IMG/VR virus record: IMGVR_UViG_3300032053_000034
Span: 1 to 64,000 of that record
Length of the DNA: 64,000 nucleotides
Direction: 5' to 3' (one strand)
DNA from: a virus
Below the pieces are notes generated by a model that did no database searches, was not told the DNA's origin, and saw only the letters and a list, made by a program, of their open reading frames with translations. Both the position numbers and the translations under genes were made by a program. Of the stretch, positions 6,137 to 15,170 are shown piece by piece; position 1 is the first letter of the stretch, and every line of letters begins with the position of its first letter.

Positions 6137-6885
6137 TGAGACCAGTATTTACGGAAGAAGATCATAAATATACTTGTCCACAAACAAGACTGGTATATGT
6201 ATCAACAACAACACTTCTTGGTCAGTATAAGCCGCAGAAGGATTGGAATTTAATAGCAGAAAAATATGCAAAGAAAAATGGGCAAACCAAAGAGTACTGG
6301 ATTGCTGAGTGGAAAAAAACAACAGTGGAAGCCTGCGAAAAGGGCAGTGACTATCATGCTAGAAAAGAACTTGAAGATCTTAATACAGAAGTACATCAAG
6401 TAAATGGAAGACTTCTTTCTTTGGGTGCTAACACTGATGGTGTTCAGGATTTATATTCCCTTCCTGATGGAGTTTATGTGGAGATGTTACTGTGGAATGA
6501 CCACTTTAAAATCGCTGGTAAAGCGGATAAGGTCATTATTGAAACAGTAAATGGCGTTAGATATATTGAAATCTTAGATTACAAAACAAGTAAAGAAATC
6601 GTAGATTACAACTATATTAGATATGATGGACTTAGAGTTACTTCTGAAAAACTATTAGCACCACTTGACAATGTGACTGATTGTAACTATAATGTGTATC
6701 AGTTACAGTTAAACGTATATGCATGGATGCTTATTCAATTTGGATTTGTACTAAGAGGTGGATGTATAATTCATGTGAAAGATGTAACAGATTCAAGCAA
6801 AGATGAGTTTCATCCTTTATTGAATATGCAAAGAGAAGTGGATGCTCTTATGGTTGATAGGCATAGAAAATTAAGATTAAACTAA
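6136..6885 (+). CDS. PD-(D/E)XK superfamily nuclease (Cas4/RecB-like)
   Basis: A 249-residue protein with the motif series of RecB-like nucleases: KGSDYHARKE (residues 69-78) on the first helix, AGKADKV with D131, ILDYKTSK with D148 and K150 as the D-x-K catalytic pair, and YQLQLNVYAWML (near 198) as the Q-x3-Y helix. These coordinate a divalent metal for DNA cleavage. There is no visible cysteine set for a Cas4-type iron-sulfur cluster. In phages such enzymes act in DNA processing, recombination or host DNA breakdown. Coupled by TAATG to the gene upstream. Confidence 0.75.
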   Translation: MRPVFTEEDHKYTCPQTRLVYVSTTTLLGQYKPQKDWNLIAEKYAKKNGQTKEYWIAEWKKTTVEACEKGSDYHARKELEDLNTEVHQVNGRLLSLGANTDGVQDLYSLPDGVYVEMLLWNDHFKIAGKADKVIIETVNGVRYIEILDYKTSKEIVDYNYIRYDGLRVTSEKLLAPLDNVTDCNYNVYQLQLNVYAWMLIQFGFVLRGGCIIHVKDVTDSSKDEFHPLLNMQREVDALMVDRHRKLRLN

Positions 6886-6893
6886 ATAAGCAA

Positions 6894-7358
6894 ATGAAAA
6901 AGTACCTAACAATTGTCACAGCAGTATTCGCTGTTCAGTTTCTAAACACAGAAGAATCTTTAGCAAGTGCTAAAGAACTTCTTGGTGATGAATATTCTAC
7001 AACCGTTTCTCTTGTTCAAGAATCCCCAATCCTATTATTCAACAAGGATAAGTTTGAGCAGTGTCCAGAAAATTCTTGGCTTGTAAAGGCCGATACAGGA
7101 TTAATTCTTGTATATTCAGATGATGAATTTCATCTTAACTTCAATGAGGATACTGCTTATGTTCCAACAGAAGAGGGATCTACAGTAGAAATGTCAAAAT
7201 CTACTGCAGAAGAAATTGTTACTAAAATGGAAGGTGGTACTAAAGAAGAAGCTCCAGTAGCTGGAACTCCAGACCAACCTAGTCCTGAGTTTGTTAAGCC
7301 TGAAGAAACAGAAATTCCTTCTACTCCTGAAGATCCAATTACTCCAGTAGTGGAATAA
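6894..7358 (+). CDS. Acidic protein with Pro/Glu-rich tail
   Basis: A 154-residue protein. Residues 1-95 look like a small folded domain with beta strands (LLFNKDKFEQC, SWLVKADTGLILVYSDDEFHLNF); residues about 100-154 are a low-complexity acidic tail rich in E, P and T (TEIPSTPEDPITPVVE). The first 20 residues are hydrophobic but lack a good signal peptide. Two genes further on lie other acidic proteins, all before the terminase, so a role in head assembly is possible but not shown. Function not recognised. Confidence 0.6.
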   Translation: MKKYLTIVTAVFAVQFLNTEESLASAKELLGDEYSTTVSLVQESPILLFNKDKFEQCPENSWLVKADTGLILVYSDDEFHLNFNEDTAYVPTEEGSTVEMSKSTAEEIVTKMEGGTKEEAPVAGTPDQPSPEFVKPEETEIPSTPEDPITPVVE

Positions 7359-7368
7359 TTTTTAAGTG

Positions 7369-7383
7369 GTTAAATAGTTAAAT
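7369..7383 (+). repeat. Leader repeat GTTAAATAGTTAAAT, copy 1
   Basis: The 15-mer lies 17 bases before ATG 7401. The same 15-mer occurs at 16203-16217 and a 12-base core (GTTAAATAGTTA) at 18929-18940, each just before a gene start, suggesting a shared leader element. Confidence 0.45.
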
Positions 7384-7400
7384 TCTTAATAGTTAAAGTT

Positions 7401-7880
7401 ATGTCAGAATTAAAGGAAGGAGTTGAGCGCTCCAAAGAAGGTTACAAGAAAGATGAAGAAGAGTTCTTGGGATCTATAAAAAAGATGGATGATGAATGGG
7501 CTAAAATTGGTGAATTACCAGACCGAAGTGAATCTGTTAATTTCCATGCTAATTCAGAACCTAGTGAATTTTTGCCAGAAAAAGAGGATGAAATTAATTT
7601 AATTTCAAATACAGATCCAGAAGATTTTGGCATTGAATCTCCAGAACATCAAGAATTATGGATGCCAGAAGACTTTGACTTCCAGCCAGCATCCTCAGCA
7701 AGATTCTTCTTTGAAAAGAGAAACTTTGAACTTGTTCCAAAGCAACATAATTATTGGTTGTGCAGGAAGAAAATTAGAAATGCAAAAGGCAATACTGAAT
7801 ACCTGGTTAAATTCTTTGTCAAGATTTTACCAACAGATATTGAGTTTGCGAGAATAATGTTAACCAAAGCATTAGAGTAG
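7401..7880 (+). CDS. Hypothetical acidic protein
   Basis: A 159-residue protein. The first 100 residues are charged and acidic (KKDEEEFLGSIKKMDDEW, SEFLPEKEDEINL), probably largely disordered or helical. The last 60 residues look folded, with aromatic and basic content (SSARFFFEKRNFELVPKQHNYWLCRKKIR). The start follows a leader repeat of the GTTAAATAGTTA type. One base separates its stop from the next ATG. Function not recognised. Confidence 0.6.
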   Translation: MSELKEGVERSKEGYKKDEEEFLGSIKKMDDEWAKIGELPDRSESVNFHANSEPSEFLPEKEDEINLISNTDPEDFGIESPEHQELWMPEDFDFQPASSARFFFEKRNFELVPKQHNYWLCRKKIRNAKGNTEYLVKFFVKILPTDIEFARIMLTKALE

Positions 7881-7881
7881 T

Positions 7882-8151
7882 ATGGCCACTGCAGATCAAT
7901 TACCCACACATAGAAGGGCAACTATTGCTGCAACCAAAAGTACTAATGACATAGTTAATGAGGCTTACCATAGACTAGGAGGCAAGTATAATCGTACACA
8001 GATTAGACAATGCTTTCTAGTCTATCTTGGTATATGTCAAATTGTATTGGCAGCAAGGAAGGTTTGCAATGTATTTAGCATCTTTAAGATGATAGCAAGC
8101 AGAGGTCACGTTAAAAAATGGTTTGGGTTAAATAGTAAGAAAGATGGCTAA
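7882..8151 (+). CDS. Hypothetical small basic protein
   Basis: An 89-residue basic protein (MATADQLPTHRRATIAATKS) with a central hydrophobic helix that includes FLVYLGICQIVLAARKVC and a basic end (ASRGHVKKWFGLNSKK). The order of a helical N-half followed by a basic glycine turn faintly recalls HU/IHF-type DNA-binding proteins, but key residues are not evident. It overlaps the next gene by 8 nt. Function not recognised. Confidence 0.55.
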   Translation: MATADQLPTHRRATIAATKSTNDIVNEAYHRLGGKYNRTQIRQCFLVYLGICQIVLAARKVCNVFSIFKMIASRGHVKKWFGLNSKKDG

Positions 8152-8680
8152 TTTGTTTGAGGTGGTCGACTCCACTGTTAAGATAAACTATAACCTTTTT
8201 GGTATAGATATATTCAGGGCAATATATGATAGAGACAATACTTCAAAGAAGGAGAAATCCTACAAGGAGTTTTGTTTTATTTTTTACATGGCTGACAGGA
8301 AAAGTCCATATTCAAGTTCTGACCCAGCAACCAAGCAGGCAGAGATTATGAAGTCTGTTGGCCTAAAAAACATTGATGATGTTGTCATTCAGTGTATGGA
8401 AAAGTACTTAGAGCTACAAGAAACATCCTCTTCAAGAATGTACTATCAGATTGAGAGAAGTAAGGATTCTCTTGCTACACTTCTTAAAGGAAAGAATGAT
8501 GCTGGACTTACAGAGAATGATCTTGACATGGTATTAAAACTTATTGATAAGTTTGCAAAGTTAGTGTCAGACTCAAATAAGATTAAAGACATTATTGATA
8601 AGGAATCAAATAATGTTGCAACAATTAAAGGTGGTGGTATAAAAGGAATATACGAAGATGGATTTCCCGAACATCTCTGA
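8144..8680 (+). CDS. Candidate small terminase subunit
   Basis: A 178-residue protein, mostly helical. The N-terminal half has an aromatic, charged helical domain (YKEFCFIFYMADRKSPYSSSD, then ATKQAEIMKSVGL) and the C-terminal half is a long amphipathic helix (LTENDLDMVLKLIDKFAKLV). It lies one small gene upstream of the large terminase, where a DNA-recognition subunit would be expected, and its size fits. No helix-turn-helix is certain, and crAss-like phages lack a well-defined small terminase, so the name rests on position and helical character. Confidence 0.4.
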   Translation: MANLFEVVDSTVKINYNLFGIDIFRAIYDRDNTSKKEKSYKEFCFIFYMADRKSPYSSSDPATKQAEIMKSVGLKNIDDVVIQCMEKYLELQETSSSRMYYQIERSKDSLATLLKGKNDAGLTENDLDMVLKLIDKFAKLVSDSNKIKDIIDKESNNVATIKGGGIKGIYEDGFPEHL

Positions 8681-8885
8681 CATAGTAATTGCTTACTCTA
8701 AATTAGCTCTTGTAAAGCTAGGAGGCAGGGCAACACCTATTGCACAGAATAGATATGCGATATGTATTTCTAATACCTGTGGTATATATGATGATAAAAC
8801 TGACAAGTGTAAAAATTGTGGTTGCTCATGCCAAGCATTAGCATACTCGCAAAAGAAGCCTTGTCCTAAAAACTTGTGGAGATGA
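8658..8885 (+). CDS. Zinc-ribbon-like cysteine-rich protein
   Basis: A 75-residue protein with a cysteine cluster in its second half: CISNTCGIYDDKTDKCKNCGCSC followed by CPK (seven cysteines), in the order seen in small phage zinc-binding domains ending in CP-x-W (here CPKNLWR). It overlaps the gene before by 23 nt, and its TGA overlaps the terminase ATG (ATGA), so the two are coupled. A DNA- or protein-binding helper of the packaging motor is possible; function not established. Confidence 0.6.
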   Translation: MDFPNISDIVIAYSKLALVKLGGRATPIAQNRYAICISNTCGIYDDKTDKCKNCGCSCQALAYSQKKPCPKNLWR

Positions 8886-10918
8886 GTAATCTTATAATAG
8901 GCCCTGATGATGGAGATGTTGATTTTGATGATCAGGCTGAAATTGTCCTGGTAAAGAATGTCCCATTATTTATCAGTAATCCAATACACTTTGTAAATAC
9001 ACTTTTATTCTCTGAAGCTGCTATTTTCTATAATAGAAATAAGTGCTATACACTTGCACCATCTGGAACACTTGCATATAAGCAATTCTGGGATGAAGAG
9101 GTAAGAAGGTGTAGAAAGGGATATACTGTTGGTGGGGTTACAATTACCGGTAGGCATTATTTTTACCTGAATTACTTTAGGATCAAGAAATTCAAAGAGG
9201 GTAGTAGAAATAAAAAGGAATATGGTTTTCCAGAGTTCTTTGATATGGATTACTATTACTTCCATGAAATAGATTTATGCCTACTTGAAGGTTTAGGTTT
9301 ATGCGTAGCCAAAGCTAGAAGAAAAGGTTTCTCATATAAGAATGCTTGCATAGGCCATTATGAATATATCTTTGAAAAGGAAAGTACCACTGTTGTAGGA
9401 GCTTATTTGGATGAGTATGCTCAGACTACTACAGAAATGATAAGTCATAATAATGACTTCTTAATGGGTATCACACCATTTGGTAGAATGAAAATCATAG
9501 ATAGAGCAGATTATTTTATGTCTGGCTATGAAGAGAATAAAGTTAAAAAAGGATTTGGTAGTGAGGTTTATACTATTTCATTTAGGAATAACTTCTCTGC
9601 ATCTATTGGTAAATCTTGTAGTATATTCTTATGGGAAGAAGCGGGTAAATTTCCCAATTTACTGCAGTCCTATGAGTTTACGCGGGATACCCTGATGGAT
9701 GGCTCTATGGCTGTTGGTTGTAATTTAATATTTGGTACAGGTGGTGACATGGCTTCTGGTGCTTCTGAAGGGTTTGAGGAAATGTTTTATAATCCACACA
9801 AGTATGGGCTTAGGGCCTATGATAGTCAGGCTTATGACACTGAAGATCCTCATCCATGTAGCGGCTACTTTGTTAATGACTTATGGATGATGAGACCTTT
9901 CTTTGATAAAGAAGGAAACTCTGATACTGCAACAGCCAAAAGAAAGAACTTGGCTGATAGGAAAATTAAGATGCAGGATGCTAAGAATAATAGTGGTCTT
10001 GATACTTACATGACACAACACCCTCTTACACCAGGGGAGGCTTTCTTAATAGCTATTGGGGCTTATTTTGACAATGCTCTCTTAATGAGACAGTTAAATA
10101 CACTCCTAACAAACAAACACTTATCCAGTTTTGGAGAGAAAGGGACTCTTGATCTTTTTAAAGATGTCCCAAGGTGGAAGCCAGATTCTACTTTAATGGA
10201 AGCTGAGTTTCCTTTCAATATAAACAATCAAAAGGGGTGCATAGTTATTTATGAGCATCCAGAGTATGTTAATGGAGAGGTTCCTTTTGGGCTATACTTA
10301 AGCTCAACTGACCCCTACATGCATGATGAAGCCAAGTCAAGTAACTCACTAGGCTCCACATTTATCTATAAAAAGTTCTTTAAGCAAGGCAAATCCTATG
10401 ATTGTATAGTAGCAGAATATACTGGTAGACCAGATACTTCTGATGAATACTATGAAACAGTAAGACTATTATTGCTATATTACAATGCAAAATGTTTATA
10501 CGAGAATCAATTCAAAGACATGAAAGGGTACTTTGAAAAAATGAATTGCTTGTATCTTCTTGCAAGACAACCAAGTATAATAAAAGATATTGTTCCAACA
10601 ACAGTTGTTAACAGAGGGTATGGAGTTCACATGCCTGTAGAAATGAAGCAATATGGAATTAATAAACTGAGAGCTTGGTTTAAAAAAGACAGAGGTGACG
10701 GAAAGACTAATACTGATGAAGTAATGAGTATCTTTGTTATTAAGGAAGCGTTGAAGTTTAATATGAAAGTAGGTAACTTTGATAGAATATCTTCTCTTCT
10801 TATATTGATGATTTTCATAGAAGAGACGTATAAGATTGTTGTTGAGAATAATGAAGAAGAATCAAGAAAAGGTTACTTTGATAAACTCTTTGAAAATACA
10901 TACTCTAAAAAAAGATAA
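8882..10918 (+). CDS. terL: Terminase large subunit (packaging ATPase-nuclease)
   Basis: A 678-residue protein that pumps DNA into the prohead and cuts the concatemer. A basic loop KARRKGFSYK (about residues 144-153) sits at the Walker A position, with no canonical GK(S/T), as in other crAss-like terminases. IFLWEEAG with E252-E253 is the Walker B and catalytic glutamate, and IFGTGGD is the coupling motif. The nuclease domain includes LSSTDPY (D about 481), YNAKCLYEN and a late aspartate in NFDRIS. ATG 8882, coupled to the zinc-ribbon gene by ATGA, is preferred over GTG 8876. Confidence 0.9.
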   Translation: MSNLIIGPDDGDVDFDDQAEIVLVKNVPLFISNPIHFVNTLLFSEAAIFYNRNKCYTLAPSGTLAYKQFWDEEVRRCRKGYTVGGVTITGRHYFYLNYFRIKKFKEGSRNKKEYGFPEFFDMDYYYFHEIDLCLLEGLGLCVAKARRKGFSYKNACIGHYEYIFEKESTTVVGAYLDEYAQTTTEMISHNNDFLMGITPFGRMKIIDRADYFMSGYEENKVKKGFGSEVYTISFRNNFSASIGKSCSIFLWEEAGKFPNLLQSYEFTRDTLMDGSMAVGCNLIFGTGGDMASGASEGFEEMFYNPHKYGLRAYDSQAYDTEDPHPCSGYFVNDLWMMRPFFDKEGNSDTATAKRKNLADRKIKMQDAKNNSGLDTYMTQHPLTPGEAFLIAIGAYFDNALLMRQLNTLLTNKHLSSFGEKGTLDLFKDVPRWKPDSTLMEAEFPFNINNQKGCIVIYEHPEYVNGEVPFGLYLSSTDPYMHDEAKSSNSLGSTFIYKKFFKQGKSYDCIVAEYTGRPDTSDEYYETVRLLLLYYNAKCLYENQFKDMKGYFEKMNCLYLLARQPSIIKDIVPTTVVNRGYGVHMPVEMKQYGINKLRAWFKKDRGDGKTNTDEVMSIFVIKEALKFNMKVGNFDRISSLLILMIFIEETYKIVVENNEEESRKGYFDKLFENTYSKKR

Positions 10919-10920
10919 CT

Positions 10921-11247
10921 ATGCCAATTCCTGTACAGCCTGATGGCTTAATTAGAAGACCGCCAGCAGTGGGCTCTGTTGAGAAAGTTTTATATGACAT
11001 TCTTGATCAGTTTTTCACACAATCAAATTACATTGCTGGATACATGCCTGCTGGTATTGACCAGGCTGGTGATCCATCATACTTTGGATTCTTTAACCCA
11101 TCTGGACATTACTATATTCAGAAGGTAAATGAAGCAACTGGACTTGTAACCTATTATGTAGGTAAAGATTCAGATAATTTTGCAACAGATTGGGCCAATA
11201 GAGCTGCGTTAGTATATGTTGATTCTTATCTTTTAAACTTCATGTAA
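10921..11247 (+). CDS. Hypothetical protein between terminase and fibre gene
   Basis: A 108-residue protein starting MPIPVQPDGLIRRPPAVGSV. The proline-rich first 18 residues are followed by a compact domain (VLYDILDQFFTQSNYIAGYM, HYYIQKVNEATGLVTYYVG). It starts two bases after the terminase stop and ends two bases before the next gene. The extended N-terminus and tyrosine-rich strands fit a virion component such as a fibre attachment piece, which is inference from position. Function not recognised. Confidence 0.55.
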   Translation: MPIPVQPDGLIRRPPAVGSVEKVLYDILDQFFTQSNYIAGYMPAGIDQAGDPSYFGFFNPSGHYYIQKVNEATGLVTYYVGKDSDNFATDWANRAALVYVDSYLLNFM

Positions 11248-11249
11248 TC

Positions 11250-12692
11250 ATGCCATATAGATTTAATCCATTCACAAAGAAGCTAGATTATTATGGTGGC
11301 AGTGGCCCAGCTCCAACACCACTTAGTGGGATTGGTGTTACTACTGGTATTGTATCTGGAGGTATACTTTCTGCTGGTATTGCTGGTACATTTAATTTAA
11401 CAGCACTTACAGGGGCGGTAAGAAATCGCATTACAGGAGTGGTAACTCCAGTTACTGCAGGGCCATTTACAAATATTCCAATAATAAATCTTATTGGTGC
11501 AGATTATTCTTTTATAAAAATTACACCGGCAGGAGGAATACTTCAACAAGTAACCACATTTACCGCTTCTGATTATGAAGGGTTTATTTGTATTGGATAT
11601 ATTGCACACCCAAATCACACATCGGTTACATCATCTGGCAGTATAGTTAATCAAATTAACTATGCAAACATGGGGGCAAGAAATCTTGGAGCTGCCATAG
11701 GTGATTTTAATGTTGAGGGTAATATATTTGCTGCAAATGGTACACTTTTAACCATAAATATTTCATCAGGAACTATTTATTCCTATGGTGCAGGATGGGA
11801 TGGATTAACAGCAAGTGCAGATACTATTCCGTTGACATCTAAGATAGCCCCAAGCTTTTATAGGTCACTAAGAAATGATACATTTACAGTGTCAACAAGT
11901 GTTGATACATTAAATTATGATAATGCAGGTGTGCTTACGGCAATACCTGTTGGGAATAAATGGGTTGCTCATTTGTGCTCTGTACTGCCAGATCAGTCTG
12001 CAATAATGCAATATGGGCAAACTGTTTACAATAGCTTTCAGGAAGCTAAAGTAGGAGTTTCAAGTGATACATTTATAGCTTCCCCAACAAGTACTCTTGC
12101 GGTAAGAAGATACTTCTTAATAGTAAAACAAGGAACAACAAACCTTGCAACAGCCATATCTGCTGGTGATGCATTATTTCAACAACTTGATAAGTTTGGT
12201 TCTATTGGTGCTGGTGTTGGTGGATCTGTAATTCCGCCAACAATAAGTGTTATTGAAGATTGCCCAGTATCTTTAGTACAGTCTAGTAATACATCTGTAA
12301 ATATAATTTTAATAACAAAAATTGTAGCTGCTGCATCATTAACTGTAACAAAGATATACTTCTTTGCCACTAGTGTAGCTGCTGGTGATACAATAATGGT
12401 TGGAATATATGACACCACTGGAGCAACGCTTCACACACAAGGGCAAATATTATCAGCATCAATTGTGGTTGGCTATAATGTTGTATCTGTTCCAGCATTT
12501 ACTTTGGTTTCCGGGACTGTTTATAGGGTTGCATTAAAAGGTGTTACTGGGGCGGTAAACTTTGCCGCATATACAAGTCTTGGAAATGCATTAATAACAT
12601 CATCTTTATTCAATGGTGCAGGAACATTACCAGCATCAACTGCTGCATCAACTGCAGCCACAACTGCCCCTTATATTGCTATTGGGGTATAA
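11250..12692 (+). CDS. Candidate head-fibre or appendage structural protein
   Basis: A 480-residue protein starting MPYRFNPFTKKLDYY, an N-terminal anchor motif common to phage fibre and appendage proteins. Residues about 18-55 are a glycine- and serine-rich collagen-like or glycine-coil stretch. The middle and C-terminal parts are beta-rich; residues from about 345 form a jelly-roll-like domain (TVTKIYFFATSVAAGDTIMVGIYD), and the end is a low-complexity Ala/Thr stretch. In the well-studied crAss001 virion, head fibres are encoded near the portal, which supports a head-fibre reading, but it could also be a tail appendage. Confidence 0.5.
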   Translation: MPYRFNPFTKKLDYYGGSGPAPTPLSGIGVTTGIVSGGILSAGIAGTFNLTALTGAVRNRITGVVTPVTAGPFTNIPIINLIGADYSFIKITPAGGILQQVTTFTASDYEGFICIGYIAHPNHTSVTSSGSIVNQINYANMGARNLGAAIGDFNVEGNIFAANGTLLTINISSGTIYSYGAGWDGLTASADTIPLTSKIAPSFYRSLRNDTFTVSTSVDTLNYDNAGVLTAIPVGNKWVAHLCSVLPDQSAIMQYGQTVYNSFQEAKVGVSSDTFIASPTSTLAVRRYFLIVKQGTTNLATAISAGDALFQQLDKFGSIGAGVGGSVIPPTISVIEDCPVSLVQSSNTSVNIILITKIVAAASLTVTKIYFFATSVAAGDTIMVGIYDTTGATLHTQGQILSASIVVGYNVVSVPAFTLVSGTVYRVALKGVTGAVNFAAYTSLGNALITSSLFNGAGTLPASTAASTAATTAPYIAIGV

Positions 12693-12714
12693 TTAATAGT
12701 TAAATTAAAAGGAT

Positions 12715-15165
12715 ATGTCTTCAGGGTTTCCAAGTCAGAAATTGACCATAAGTGAAAGAATCAGTAAGTATGGCTCACTAGAGGAATTTGCAAAACAGAT
12801 GCTCACATCTGTGGAGGGGATTGCTGGGCTTACCTATGGAACACTTAATGATATAAATTATCAAAGAAGTATCCTGAAGGATCTTACAAATGGGAAACTA
12901 AACAATAGAGATATTGAATATGTCCTTAAGCCTTATGGAGAGATGACTCCTAATGCCCAAGCAGAAATGAGATATTATGATAGGCTTTCCTCTAAGCTTC
13001 ATACTCTTTTTGGTGATGAAATTAAAAGGCCATTTGTATTTAGAGCTACACCTATTGATGCAACATCTTTAACAACTATTCAAAGGGAAAAAACCGAAGA
13101 GGTGTTGAAGATGTTTGATAAATATATTCAAGCTCAAATGGATGAAGCTGCAGCTAAGAATCCACCTCCTCCACCACAACCAGGAGAACAACCACCTCCA
13201 CCACAAGATCCACGCAAGTTTAATGAGTATGTTAATACTAATTATAAGTGCCAAAGAGAGATTGTGGCTAATAAATCCATGCAATATCTTATGGAGCAAC
13301 TAAAGCTCAAGGATATGTTTAATGATGGATTTCAAGATTTATACACCACTGGTGATGATATTTATTTTACTGGAATAAGAAATGGAGAGCCTGTGGCAAG
13401 GCGCGTAAATCCATTTAACTTTTACTATGATCAGTCTTCTGAGGTTAAATACATAGAAGATTCTTCATGGGCAATGGAATACAGATGGATCCCTGCATCT
13501 AAAGTGTATGATGAATTTGGTGATGTTCTTACCGATAATCAGATTCAGTATGTTGAGAATTTGAAGGGAAGTTTAAATCAAATGATGGGTTATGGCGGAA
13601 CTACAGCGAATATCAATTATGATGAAACTCTTGGTTCTTTTAGAAATAATAGTGATTATGGTTTTAATATTAACTCAAACACAATAATCAAGGTTACTCA
13701 CTTTGTATGGAAGTCTCTTGCAAAGGTTGGCTTTGTCAAGTACTATGATGAGGAGTCTGCGCAGGAGCTTGAAAAAATGGTTGATGATACTTATAAAAAA
13801 CAACCAGATGATATTGAAATTAATTGGGAATGGATAAACCAAACATGGGAAGTAACCAGAATTGGTCAAGATGTTTTCATTGAAGCAAAACCAAGAATAC
13901 AGCAATACAGAACTATTGACAATCCTCAGAAAACAAGATTGCCATATACCGGTGTTTCCAATATGAAGTACTCAGTGGTAAATCGTGTTAAGGAAATGAT
14001 TTATCTGTATTGCATTTACATGTATAGGCTTGAGATAGAGGTTTCAAAAGCTTCGGGTAAAGTCTTGCTTTTTGATGTTGCCCAAATACCAAGGTCAGAA
14101 GGTTTTGATATGGAGAAATGGCTTTACTATCTTAAGTCAATGGGTATTGCATTTATCAACTCTTTTGAAGAGGGTAAGCGCGGAACCAGTGCTGGTCAGC
14201 TTTCAAGGTTTAATCAATTTAATTCTATTGACTTAACATTAAGTGCATCCATAAATCAGTATATCGGAATCTTAGACAAATTGGATGCTCTTATTACAGA
14301 TATTATTGGTATATCTCCACAAAGACAAGGACAGCTTTCTCAGTATAATGGAGCTCAGGCAACTGAGATGGCAGTAGATGGATCTAATTCTGTTACTGAA
14401 TATCTGTACTACACCCACAATGAATGTAAGAGAAGGGTAATGACAAACCTTCTTGAAGAGGCTAAGTATGCATGGAAGAAGGGTAAGAAGGGTAAAATTG
14501 TACTAGATGACTTATCTGAAATTATTCTTGATTTAGATAAGGATGAACTTATAGATGCTGACTATGGTGTTTTCATTACCAACTCTGGTAAGGATATTAA
14601 ATCTAAACAGTTACTTGAACAATATGCTTCTAATGCTATGGCTAATAACCAGGCTAGTTTGGCAGACGTATTAAGAGTTATAAACACTGATAGTATTTCT
14701 GATTCCATCAGAATACTTGAATTGTCAAGAACTAAACTAGCTCAAGAGGCTCAGCAAAATGCATTACAACAACAAGAACAGCAACATCAAAACCAAATGC
14801 AGATTGAGCAATTCAAGGATCAAGCCCTTGATAAACAAAGAGCATTTGAGGCAGAGCAGAATCAGCTTGACAGGGACATGGAAATCAGAAAAACAGAAAT
14901 TACATCCCTTGGCTTTGCATCAGCAACACCAACAGACACTGATGATAAGAGAATCATTGAAGAGGCCAAAAATGGAATTGCTGAACTTAAGATTGCTTCT
15001 GATGTTTCTATTAAAAAAGCTGAACTTGGTTTAAAAAGTAAAGAGATAGATATGAAATCTTCAAGTGAACTTGCTAAATTGCAAGTAGAAAGAGAAAACA
15101 TGGCTAACGATATAAAGGTTGCAGAGATAAATAAGCAGGGTAGACAAAATAACTCTAAGAAATAA
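12715..15165 (+). CDS. Portal protein
   Basis: An 816-residue protein at the portal position between terminase and capsid genes, with the length and content of crAss-like portals. The N-terminal half includes a proline-rich loop (about residues 147-165: PPPPPQPGEQPPPPQDP), then the clip and stem region (GISPQRQGQLSQYNGAQATEMAV around residues 535-558) typical of portals. The C-terminal 160 residues are a Q/E/K-rich helical barrel or coiled coil (QQNALQQQEQQHQNQ). The dodecameric portal is the DNA channel and motor docking site. The proline-rich loop is unusual and faces an unknown partner. Confidence 0.8.
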   Translation: MSSGFPSQKLTISERISKYGSLEEFAKQMLTSVEGIAGLTYGTLNDINYQRSILKDLTNGKLNNRDIEYVLKPYGEMTPNAQAEMRYYDRLSSKLHTLFGDEIKRPFVFRATPIDATSLTTIQREKTEEVLKMFDKYIQAQMDEAAAKNPPPPPQPGEQPPPPQDPRKFNEYVNTNYKCQREIVANKSMQYLMEQLKLKDMFNDGFQDLYTTGDDIYFTGIRNGEPVARRVNPFNFYYDQSSEVKYIEDSSWAMEYRWIPASKVYDEFGDVLTDNQIQYVENLKGSLNQMMGYGGTTANINYDETLGSFRNNSDYGFNINSNTIIKVTHFVWKSLAKVGFVKYYDEESAQELEKMVDDTYKKQPDDIEINWEWINQTWEVTRIGQDVFIEAKPRIQQYRTIDNPQKTRLPYTGVSNMKYSVVNRVKEMIYLYCIYMYRLEIEVSKASGKVLLFDVAQIPRSEGFDMEKWLYYLKSMGIAFINSFEEGKRGTSAGQLSRFNQFNSIDLTLSASINQYIGILDKLDALITDIIGISPQRQGQLSQYNGAQATEMAVDGSNSVTEYLYYTHNECKRRVMTNLLEEAKYAWKKGKKGKIVLDDLSEIILDLDKDELIDADYGVFITNSGKDIKSKQLLEQYASNAMANNQASLADVLRVINTDSISDSIRILELSRTKLAQEAQQNALQQQEQQHQNQMQIEQFKDQALDKQRAFEAEQNQLDRDMEIRKTEITSLGFASATPTDTDDKRIIEEAKNGIAELKIASDVSIKKAELGLKSKEIDMKSSSELAKLQVERENMANDIKVAEINKQGRQNNSKK

Positions 15166-15170
15166 TAGTC

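Noticed and set aside
7882-8151. HU/IHF-family DNA-binding protein
   Set aside because: Only a faint pattern of helix then basic turn; the central hydrophobic helix and lack of the HU arm argue against a firm call.
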